A DNA stretch of 33,961 nucleotides. Source: Deltaproteobacteria bacterium (GTDB taxonomy: Bacteria > Desulfobacterota > Desulfarculia > Adiutricales > Adiutricaceae). The translations under genes and the position numbers were made by a program. The stretch covers positions 1 to 33,961 of the forward strand of contig JAITKK010000200.1 of assembly GCA_031278475.1 (NCBI GenBank). Direction: 5' to 3'. Shown here piece by piece: positions 27,126 to 33,961 of the stretch (the first letter of the stretch is position 1; every line of letters starts with the position of its first letter). A model generated the notes under the pieces. The model worked only from the letters and a program-made list of their open reading frames with translations, was not told the origin of the DNA and searched no databases.

Positions 27126-27163
27126 AAAAGCGTCCGGGGAAAAACCTTTCCGGACGCTTTTTT
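27126..27163 (+). terminator. Rho-independent terminator downstream of adh
   Basis: AAAAGCGTCCGG-ggaaaaaccttt-CCGGACGCTTTTTT; 12-bp stem plus U-run. Confidence 0.9.
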
Positions 27164-27356
27164 ACTATAAAACCCGATAATTCGCAATATTTTGCGCAAT
27201 CATTGAAAATCCAACAAACGGTATTGGTCACAAAACAGGCCTAAGTGCAAAACATGCGGGAATCCAATTTGAACGCAAAACCCAATATTTGACGTAATAT
27301 CACGAAATTCGCATGTTTTTGGCTTTTCCGCCGTGCAGCCAATTAATCGCGAGGCC

Positions 27357-28007
27357 TCAGCCCACCTTCACGGGAGGGCTGATCCAACCCTTGGCCAATC
27401 CGTCCGACAGGATCTTGTCCGCGATGAAGAGATCGAATTCCGAGTCTATGTCAACGTTTTCTTCCCTCGTGGTGACAAAGGTCCCGAGCTTCTTGCCGAA
27501 GAGGCTCCCGCCAAGGACAACCTCGCTCTTGGACACTATGACGGAGCCGTCGTTCACGAACACGGTGCTTAGATCCTGGCGGCGGTGCTCGGTCCCGAAA
27601 GGCGGGTAGTTGAGGTGCTCGAAGCCAGTGGACATCGAGTCGAAGTCGCCCCCCTCGTAGGCGCGTATCACCCTGTCTATTAGCGTCGCCCTGCGTATTG
27701 GGCTCGTGCACTGGAGAAGGACTACGTTTTCGTGGCCAAGTTCCCTGATTGCGTGGGCGATCACGTCCCTTGAGAGCGTCGCATCCTCGGCCAGGCTGGC
27801 AGGGCGCCTGAGCACCTCGGCCCCGTAGGATTTCGCGGTCTCGAGTATCTCGCAGTCCTCGCTTGACACCACGAACTTGTCAAGGAGCTTTGAATCGAGC
27901 GCGTCCTTTATGGTCCAGGCTATGAGCGGGTGGCCCGCTATGTTTGTGATGTTTTTGCGGGGGATCCCCTTGGAGCCCCCCCTTGCCGGTATCACTCCCA
28001 GATACAT
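27357..28007 (-). CDS. neuA: NeuA/PseF-like acylneuraminate cytidylyltransferase family protein
   Basis: GVIPARGGSKGIPRKNITNIAGHPLIAWTIKDAL, VVSSEDCEIL, LLQCTSPIRR, NVDIDSEFDL. Confidence 0.9.
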   Translation of the reverse strand: MYLGVIPARGGSKGIPRKNITNIAGHPLIAWTIKDALDSKLLDKFVVSSEDCEILETAKSYGAEVLRRPASLAEDATLSRDVIAHAIRELGHENVVLLQCTSPIRRATLIDRVIRAYEGGDFDSMSTGFEHLNYPPFGTEHRRQDLSTVFVNDGSVIVSKSEVVLGGSLFGKKLGTFVTTREENVDIDSEFDLFIADKILSDGLAKGWISPPVKVG

Positions 28008-28009
28008 TT

Positions 28010-28882
28010 TTAGGTCCCCATGCGCTTGGGCGCCCCGAACCCTGACGGGGCGTGGTAGATGCGGGTGAGGGCGTCGGCCTGCAATGCGTCGTCCGGCACT
28101 TCCAGCTCCTTGGCAAGTCTGAGCATGGACTCCTTCAGGCGCTCAAGGTCCTTGTAGTACTCGATAAGGACAATGGGTTTGAGCCCGGCGTTCCTTGTGC
28201 GCTCGAGCACGAAGGATAGCCAGGAGAACTCCCTTTCCTCTGGGTACTCGTGGGTGTCAACCCCGAGCCTCCCAGGCTCTGTGGGGAGAAGGGGCCTTGA
28301 CACGTGGATCTCAACCACCTTCTCCAGCGGGAGCTTCCCGAGGTAGCTTAGGGGATCGAAACCCATGTTGACGGCGCTGATGGCGGCATGCGCGAGGTCA
28401 AGGACCAGGCCCGCGTTGAACCTGTCCAAAAACTCGGCGATGAAGTCCGGGTCGCACACGAGGTTGTAGAGCCCGGTTGGGTAGAAGTTATAGTTTTCGA
28501 GCCCCACCGGGCCGTCGTAGGAGGTCCGCAGGAGGCCCATGTTGAGCTTGGCCCGCTCGAAGATGGCCTTCTTCCCGAGTATCGGGGAGGATGGGAGTAT
28601 GCCCTCGTGGCGCCTGGCCGATGGCCCCAGATCGCAGCTGAAGAGCGAGGGCTTGGCATCCCTCAGGTAGTCCGCGACGGGTGGGAGCTGCTCCTTGAAG
28701 TCGTCCTCCACTATGCCGTAGCCCCAGTGGAAGACCTTGGGGGCGTCCTCCGGGAGGAAGGATGGCGGGTTGGGGTTCTTGACCTCCAGGACGTCCGCCA
28801 GCCGGAGCAGCTCGTTGGTGGTGGGGTTGGCCCGGTCGAAGAGGTGGGACACCGGAAGGCCCAGAAAAGCCATTCTCGCCAT
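28010..28882 (-). CDS. DUF692/MNIO-like TIM-barrel metalloenzyme
   Basis: GLENYNFYPTG...DPDFIAEFLDRFNAGLVLDLAHAAISAVNMGFDPLSYLGKLPLEKVVEIHVSRP...GVDTHEYPEE...LIEYYKD: DUF692-like spacing of E, D/H, EIH, DTH and E residues. Confidence 0.68.
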   Translation of the reverse strand: MARMAFLGLPVSHLFDRANPTTNELLRLADVLEVKNPNPPSFLPEDAPKVFHWGYGIVEDDFKEQLPPVADYLRDAKPSLFSCDLGPSARRHEGILPSSPILGKKAIFERAKLNMGLLRTSYDGPVGLENYNFYPTGLYNLVCDPDFIAEFLDRFNAGLVLDLAHAAISAVNMGFDPLSYLGKLPLEKVVEIHVSRPLLPTEPGRLGVDTHEYPEEREFSWLSFVLERTRNAGLKPIVLIEYYKDLERLKESMLRLAKELEVPDDALQADALTRIYHAPSGFGAPKRMGT

Positions 28883-29121
28883 GCGGGATCTCCTGGGGCG
28901 CGCCTTTCAAGGCGGCGCGGAAGCTTGCCTTTGGGCAATTTAGCCCTTTTTCTTTCGATTATAGCACGCCTCAAACCCATCCCTTATAGCGAAGGCTACC
29001 TATGTCAAAAAAAGATCCCAGGGCTTAGGCCCCAGACCCTGGCCCCAAACCCATGGCATTCCATATGGGTCATGGCTTTTTGGCGAATGCGCGGGGTATC
29101 GTCGGATTGATTTCCCGCAAT

Positions 29122-30213
29122 TCATCTAGATGTCAAGTCGCTACTTGTCAGTCGGACGGCCATAATCCGGGATTTGAGGATGACGGCCCCCTTGGGGATG
29201 TCCTCCAGGGCGACGTAAGCAGCCGGGTCCCCGCTTATCGGGAGGAGTCCTTGGGGGCCCTCCTTTGCCCACACCCGCTGGAAGCAAAGCTTCCCCAAGG
29301 ATAGCCTCCCCCCCTTGGCAATCCTCTGTCCCGCAACGGCGAAGCGGCGTATCGCGCCCTTGTCCTCCCCTGGCTGGGGCTTTTTCTCGGGTGATCCCAG
29401 ATAGGGGCCCGGGTCAACCGACGGATCCCCCGAGCCAATCCTTGAAGCGAGCCTTCTTGCCTCTTCCTCCACGATGCTCATCGCGTTGTCCCCGCCAGGG
29501 AGCGACGTGTCCACGGTGAAGTGCTTTTCCACCATGCGGGCCCCCATGCCGATTGCCGCGAGCGAGGCGCCAATCCCCAGGCTGTGGTCGGAAAGCCCGG
29601 CCGGGAGCCCCTCTTGGAGCCAGCGGCGCATAACGGCGAGGTTCACAAGTTCCCTCGGGCAGGGGTAGAGGGAGCTGCACTGGAGAAGGGCCAAAGGCGG
29701 CATCGTCAGGGCCGAAAGGGCCCTGTCCACCTCTGCCTGGGTCGAGGCCCCCGTTGAGAGCACCAGGGGGATGCCGGTATTTGACGCAGCCCTGATGAGC
29801 CTCAGGTTGTCGATGTCCCCGGAAGAGAGCTTTATGAAGTCGGCCCGGGCCCCCCTCGCAAGCACGAGGCCCTCCGGCCCGAATACCGTGAGCCCAGCCT
29901 TAAGCCCCAGGTCCCTCGCAAGGGCCAGCATGTCCCTAAGCAACCCAAAGGGCATGGCCTCCCCTTGGAGCTCTTTGTGGGCCGGGTGGGCCCGGTGTAT
30001 GAACTTCCCCGCCTTGTAGGCCTGGAACTTGACGGCCCAGGCCCCGGCCCTTTTGGCGGAGCGCAGCATGCGCTCCGCAAGCTTGGCGTCCCCCATGGGG
30101 TTCCCGCCTATCTCGAGGACAAGCAGGGTCCCTTTGGGGATATTTTGCCTTATTGGTGGAAATGTTGGCTTGTTGGGGTTTTTTGGCTGGAAGGGCTTGT
30201 GTTCGCGGGGCAT
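29122..30213 (-). CDS. neuB: NeuB-like N-acetylneuraminate (nonulosonate) synthase family with C-terminal SAF-like domain
   Basis: LVLEIGGNPMGD, AVKFQAYKAGKF, FIKLSSGDIDN, LLQCSSLYPCP, GLSDHSLGIGASLAAIGMGARMVEKHFTVD; start uncertain (ORF opens at 30321). Confidence 0.87.
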   Translation of the reverse strand: MPREHKPFQPKNPNKPTFPPIRQNIPKGTLLVLEIGGNPMGDAKLAERMLRSAKRAGAWAVKFQAYKAGKFIHRAHPAHKELQGEAMPFGLLRDMLALARDLGLKAGLTVFGPEGLVLARGARADFIKLSSGDIDNLRLIRAASNTGIPLVLSTGASTQAEVDRALSALTMPPLALLQCSSLYPCPRELVNLAVMRRWLQEGLPAGLSDHSLGIGASLAAIGMGARMVEKHFTVDTSLPGGDNAMSIVEEEARRLASRIGSGDPSVDPGPYLGSPEKKPQPGEDKGAIRRFAVAGQRIAKGGRLSLGKLCFQRVWAKEGPQGLLPISGDPAAYVALEDIPKGAVILKSRIMAVRLTSSDLTSR

Positions 30214-30275
30214 CTTTTGCCGTAGGGGAGGGGGTTGGTGGTGGCCGTGGGTGCCTTGTGCCAAGGCCTTAAAGG

Positions 30276-30307
30276 CCACCCGCGGGGGCCTTGCCCCCCG
30301 CGGGTGG
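30276..30307. other. Strong hairpin CCACCCGCGGGGG-ccttgc-CCCCCGCGGGTGG
   Basis: Perfect 13-bp arms; between lipoprotein and neuB-like genes (within the 5' extension of the longest neuB ORF). Confidence 0.7.
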
Positions 30308-30320
30308 GGTATCTTCATCA

Positions 30321-30380
30321 AGGCCCTGTTTCTTTTCTTGAGGCCCTGTTTTTCTTAAGGCCCTGTTTTTCCTAAGGCCA
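30321..30380. repeat. AGGCCCTGTTTTTCTTA tandem repeat
   Basis: aggccctgtttcttttcttg (30321-30340), aggccctgtttttctta (30341-30357), aggccctgtttttccta (30358-30374), then aggccatgag. Confidence 0.8.
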
Positions 30381-30394
30381 TGAGGGGCGCATCC

Positions 30395-30730
30395 TTACCA
30401 GGCCTCGGTAAGAACCCCCTCGGTGAAGACAGCGTGCAGGTTGTCCTCGGCCCCGTCTATCATGATTATCTTGTCATCCTGGGCCCCTGGCACCCCCACG
30501 AAGACCCTCAGCGCGGTGCGGTAGAACCCGAAGACATAGGTGTCCTTCCCGTCCAGGCTCTCGTGGCTCTTGGGCTCGCCCAGCACGGCTATGATGTCGG
30601 CCGGGAGCGAGCGGCCGATGGTGAGGTGCAGGGTCGCGACCTCAAGGTCGCCCGGGTAGGGTTTCCAGCAGGAGACGGCGAGGAAGCAAAGGAGGATGGA
30701 AAAGAGGGCCGGGAGCAGGATCTTTCTCAT
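30395..30730 (-). CDS. Small lipoprotein
   Basis: MRKILLPALFSILLCFLAVSCWKP: signal plus lipobox; GRSLPADIIAVLGEPKSHESLDGKDTYVFGFY. Confidence 0.72.
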   Translation of the reverse strand: MRKILLPALFSILLCFLAVSCWKPYPGDLEVATLHLTIGRSLPADIIAVLGEPKSHESLDGKDTYVFGFYRTALRVFVGVPGAQDDKIIMIDGAEDNLHAVFTEGVLTEAW

Positions 30731-30757
30731 ATGGGTTCCTTGTGATTTCCTGGATTA

Positions 30758-30811
30758 TTTTTTCGTTTTTTTCGTTTTTTTTCGGTTTTTTTCGTTTTTT
30801 CCCGTTTTTCC
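30758..30811. repeat. Helically phased T-tracts (TTTTTTCG-type, 9-10 bp period)
   Basis: CG dinucleotides at 30764, 30773, 30783, 30793, 30803 separating T5-T8 tracts. Confidence 0.85.
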
Positions 30812-30837
30812 AAAACAGGGGCAAAGCGTTCCTGGGC

Positions 30838-31836
30838 TCAGTTCCCCCGGTGGGCCTGGCCCCCGCCCTTGGGGGATAGGCCCGCGGCCCTGGGGAGCTT
30901 TTCCTCCGGGACAAGGTCGCCAAGGTCGGGGCCGACAAGGTCCGGGCCGAATGAACCGGGCAGGGGGTCCATCTTGATTATCACGCCCTCGAGGCGGATG
31001 AGCCCGGTGTCGTGGTATTCCTGGCGGTCCAGGGAGAAGAGGTAGGAGCGTTCCAGAAGGAGCGGGTGCAGGTGGGGGAGGAGGTGCCTCTTGAAGTTGT
31101 CGCGGCTGATGAGGTTCATGACCGCCACTTGGGGGAGCGCGTTGGGGTCGAACTCGAAGAGGGCCGGGCTCTTGTAGACCCTGGAGGGCGGGCAGCGCTC
31201 AAGGAGCATGGTGACGTTCGCGGCCTCCTTGGGCACGCAGCCCAAAAGAACGGTGCCCTCGGCGTGGCGGTAGTCCTTCCTGCCGACGGACCTCACCCGG
31301 ATCTCCCCAAGGCCGTTTATCTCCATGTTCTTGTAGTTGCTGCCGAGAAGCCAGGAGGCGTGGCGCACGTTGTTCTTTATGGCCACGTCCTGGAGCCCCA
31401 GGAGCACGTTCCGGATGCCCAGGGCCGGGGGCCCTGGCCCCGCGTCCCTGAAGGAGCCGGCGTCGCCCTCCGCGCCTTGGGCCAAAAAGCTCCAAAAACC
31501 GTCCACAAGCAGGCCCTCGCGGACGGCCTGGCTCTGGAGCTTGTCCCTGAGGGCCAGCATGTTCCGGTGGGCGACAGACGGGTGCGACAGGAGGTAGTTC
31601 TTCCTGTGCCTCCTGAAGGAGGCCTGGTTCTTCTCCAGGTCCAGGGCCTCGAAGGCGAGGTTCAGCTCCACCGCCCTTTCGTTGGACTTTTGCCGCCTCT
31701 TGCCGCCTGTGTCCGGGTGGAAGGCCTTTAGGAGGCCCCTGTACATGGACTTAAGGACCTGGAAGAGCTCCTTCTCGCTGAGCTCCCCAACCAAAGTCGG
31801 CGTGAGGCCGAATATCTCGAATGGGTTGCGCGGCAC
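30838..31836 (-). CDS. J-domain-containing protein with uncharacterised C-terminal region; GTG start
   Basis: NPFEIFGL...LLKAFHPDTGGKRRQKSNERAVELNLAFEAL (HPD motif); rest not recognised. Confidence 0.72.
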   Translation of the reverse strand: MPRNPFEIFGLTPTLVGELSEKELFQVLKSMYRGLLKAFHPDTGGKRRQKSNERAVELNLAFEALDLEKNQASFRRHRKNYLLSHPSVAHRNMLALRDKLQSQAVREGLLVDGFWSFLAQGAEGDAGSFRDAGPGPPALGIRNVLLGLQDVAIKNNVRHASWLLGSNYKNMEINGLGEIRVRSVGRKDYRHAEGTVLLGCVPKEAANVTMLLERCPPSRVYKSPALFEFDPNALPQVAVMNLISRDNFKRHLLPHLHPLLLERSYLFSLDRQEYHDTGLIRLEGVIIKMDPLPGSFGPDLVGPDLGDLVPEEKLPRAAGLSPKGGGQAHRGN

Positions 31837-31837
31837 T

Positions 31838-32611
31838 TCAGGCCCCTGGGAAGGCGCCCGGGTCCTTCCCGGACAACCTGGTGAGGGTGGCGAGGTGCGC
31901 GCCTACCGGTATCAAGGGCGATATGGTTATGTGGCCCTGGGTGAGATGCCAGACGTCGGTCTCCTGGGGGTGCAGCCTTTCCGACTTCTCCCGGTACCGC
32001 ACGCACTCGATGGTCTCGGAGTCCAGTCGCTTCTGCTCCAGGTAGTCGTAGGGCGTGGCATGGTGGGGCGACACCCAGAAAAACTCGTCCGCGCTAATCT
32101 TTTGGGGGATGTTCACGTTCAGGGTCACGCCCTCCGGTATGTCCCAGCCTTTGTAGAGGTCAGCCACCCTGCAGACGATCTTCCCCACCCGGTCCCAGTC
32201 GTAGGGGAGTTCCTTTTCAACAGATATGGCGACCGCCGGGAACCCGGCGACCGTGGCCTCCAGCGCCGCGCCCACCGTCCCGGAATAGTTCACGTCGTAG
32301 GCCAGGTTGGTGTCGTTGTTGACCCCGCTTATGACAAGATCTATTTTCGGCTCGTTCAGGAGCATGAAGCCCATGCGGGAGGCGTCGGCGGGGGAGCCGG
32401 ACACCGACTGTCCGTAGGCCCCGGAGGGCATGAGCACCTTCTTGACGATTATTGGCCTCCACAGGGTCACCGCATGGGAGGAACCCGACCTTTCCCCGGA
32501 GGGGGCCGACACCACCACGTCGTGGCCGTCGGCCTTGAGGGCAAGGTAGGCGGCGTTCAGGCCTTCCGCCATTATGCCGTCGTCGTTGGTCAGGAGAATG
32601 CGCACGCTCAT
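31838..32611 (-). CDS. surE: 5'/3'-nucleotidase SurE
   Basis: MSVRILLTNDDGIMAEGL, SAPSGERSGSSHAVTL, VSGSPADASRMGF, LVISGVNNDTNLAYDVNYSGTVGAALEA; start overlaps upstream stop. Confidence 0.94.
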   Translation of the reverse strand: MSVRILLTNDDGIMAEGLNAAYLALKADGHDVVVSAPSGERSGSSHAVTLWRPIIVKKVLMPSGAYGQSVSGSPADASRMGFMLLNEPKIDLVISGVNNDTNLAYDVNYSGTVGAALEATVAGFPAVAISVEKELPYDWDRVGKIVCRVADLYKGWDIPEGVTLNVNIPQKISADEFFWVSPHHATPYDYLEQKRLDSETIECVRYREKSERLHPQETDVWHLTQGHITISPLIPVGAHLATLTRLSGKDPGAFPGA

Positions 32612-33216
32612 TCCTCCAAGGGTTTTTGGGCGGCGGCCTGGTCCGCGGGCACGGCCCCGGCCCCGTCTCCGGAGCCGCTGGGAAGGGGCGGGGTCACCCT
32701 GTTCAGGGGCCCTCCCCCGGCGGGGCCCACCACCCCCCTCATGAGCAGGCGCCTGCGCGGGTTCACCGGGTCGTTGGTTATGATGGTAACCGACTTGTAG
32801 TACTCCTGCCCTGCCCACTCGGTGTAGAGGTCGACGCTCACGGTCACGATCCCTGTCTTCCCGGGCGGGACGAACTTGTCGAAGTTGGCGACCGTGCAAC
32901 CGCAGCCCGGCACCACCTCGAAGATGACAAGGGCGTCGTTGCCCTCGTTAGTCACCTTGAACTCGTGGGTGACCGTGGTCCCGGCGGGGCTCACCCCGCC
33001 GTTGTACTCCAGCGAGTCGAAGACGGGCTTGGGGGCCAGGGCCGGGACGGCCCCGGGCGTCTCGGGCGCAGCTTGCGCCTCGGGCGCAGCTTGCGCCTCG
33101 GGTGCGACTGGGGCCCCTTCCGGGGGGGTATCGGCCGTCTGGGCCAGGGCTGTGCCGCAGCCTAAAAGGATCGTGACGGCGGTCGCCAATATTAGTAGGG
33201 GTAATGCTTTTGCCAT
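32608..33216 (-). CDS. DUF1573-domain exported protein
   Basis: Signal MAKALPLLILATAVTILLGCGTALA; FEVVPGCGCTVANFDKFVPPGKTGIVTVSVDLYTEWAGQEYYKSVTIITNDP. Confidence 0.88.
   Translation of the reverse strand: MAKALPLLILATAVTILLGCGTALAQTADTPPEGAPVAPEAQAAPEAQAAPETPGAVPALAPKPVFDSLEYNGGVSPAGTTVTHEFKVTNEGNDALVIFEVVPGCGCTVANFDKFVPPGKTGIVTVSVDLYTEWAGQEYYKSVTIITNDPVNPRRRLLMRGVVGPAGGGPLNRVTPPLPSGSGDGAGAVPADQAAAQKPLEE
33061..33100. repeat. In-frame 18-bp repeat encoding EAQAAP
   Basis: ctcgggcgcagcttgcgc twice plus partial third copy. Confidence 0.8.
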
Positions 33217-33371
33217 TGAATGCCACGCGCGCGTTCTGGTGTTGGGGACATGTAAGGTTCTCTGGCTCTTTTGAGCTGTGCCCAAAAGTATACTACTTTT
33301 CCCAAAGTTTTTCAGCCCCGGAGGGACTTTTGCCCCTGCATGCCCGCCGTGGCTTGCTTTCCCAGGCATGC

Positions 33372-33391
33372 CCCAGGGCCGTGGCCCTGGG
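33372..33391. other. Perfect 9-2-9 inverted repeat CCCAGGGCC-GT-GGCCCTGGG
   Basis: Read directly; about 155 bp upstream of the DUF1573 gene. Confidence 0.5.
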
Positions 33392-33660
33392 AAGGGAGGC
33401 CCTTGGCGCAAGCAAGGTTTCCGATAAGCCCCAAGCCACGCCCGGTTGCCCTAAATTATGACTAAACCCAAAAATGTAACCTAAGCTAATAGTTGTTATT
33501 CTAAGTTTAGAATGTTCCGAATTTTTGTTCCCTCCCCGCCCGTGCTCACGGGCGTCAAGCAGCACGATTGGGGGAAACGCCAAAAAGGCAATGCGTTATA
33601 AGTGGATGCCCCTCACTGAAAGGCCGGGCTGCGGGGATTTGGGGGAGTCTTGGTGGCTAG

Positions 33661-33743
33661 AACCGGCTTTAAACAGCTATAACAGGCTAGATTCGGCTAT
33701 TAACGGCTATAAACGGCGATAAACGGCGATCAACGGCTATCAA
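33661..33743. repeat. About eight-copy 10-bp tandem array, consensus AAACGGCTAT
   Basis: aaccggcttt/aaacagctat/aacaggctag/attcggctat/taacggctat/aaacggcgat/aaacggcgat/caacggctat/caa. Confidence 0.88.
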
Positions 33744-33820
33744 CCTATCTTTCCGGGGAGGGGGGTGCTGCGTTGCGGGGTTGTGAAGGCTGCGGGAGTG
33801 GGAATAAACATTCGCGAAAA

Positions 33821-33928
33821 TAGAGGGAAATCAGGGAAAAGCAGGGGGAAATCAGGGAACGCCGAAATATAAAACACGCATGATAGCCATGAAGACGCAC
33901 AAAGACGCGTAATAGCCATAAAGACGCA
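33821..33928. repeat. Two adjacent degenerate repeat patches (GGGAAATCAGGGAA and ATAGCCATRAAGACGCA)
   Basis: GGGAAATCAGGGAA at 33825 and 33846; atagccatgaagacgca at 33883 and atagccataaagacgca at 33912. Confidence 0.7.
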
Positions 33929-33961
33929 GCGAAGTGAAAGCGTGGTACCATAAGGAGAGCG

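Noticed and set aside
28342-28353. Additional reverse-strand copy of the CCTAAGCTACC motif
   Set aside because: Falls inside the MNIO-like coding region and is explained by codons; likely chance.
31682-32800. 372-aa + strand ORF across surE
   Set aside because: Antisense to surE and neighbours; no domain recognised.
10781-33743. CRISPR array interpretation of the short tandem repeats
   Set aside because: Units are 7-20 bp directly abutting, with no unique spacers and no cas genes.

Overview
High-GC bacterial window, probably from an anaerobe of the Desulfobacterota/deltaproteobacterial type (inferred from gene content only). It has a lower-GC segment at about 12.8-17.5 kb and a very AT-rich left edge. 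Main blocks: (1) 0.4-11.5 kb, + strand: a methyl-branch Wood-Ljungdahl cluster with a 1500-aa HdrA-like protein (HdrA, GltD/NfnB-type insert, second HdrA), MvhD, MetV, MetF, a divergent formate-THF ligase, a formate/nitrite-family transporter, FolD and FchA. (2) 11.7-17.0 kb, - strand: mostly exported proteins (alpha/beta hydrolase, cupin, carboxymuconolactone decarboxylase-like, DUF4405-like membrane protein, flavodoxin, SUMF1-fold protein). (3) 17.7-24.4 kb, + strand: Fe-S aldo/keto reductase, two paralogous REC-HD-GYP proteins, a V4R-domain protein and a hybrid histidine kinase with REC and HPt domains. (4) truA (-) and an NADP-type secondary alcohol dehydrogenase (+). (5) 27.4-33.2 kb, - strand: DUF1573, SurE, J-domain protein, lipoprotein, NeuB-like, DUF692/MNIO-like, NeuA-like. 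The most unusual non-coding signal is a set of short tandem arrays, mostly intergenic, that are unrelated in sequence but often have a period near 10-11 bp. These include phased T-tracts, a 10-bp array at 33.7 kb and a six-copy 13-bp array after the alcohol dehydrogenase. No tRNA, rRNA, CRISPR array or transposase was recognised. All calls are by eye, with no database search.
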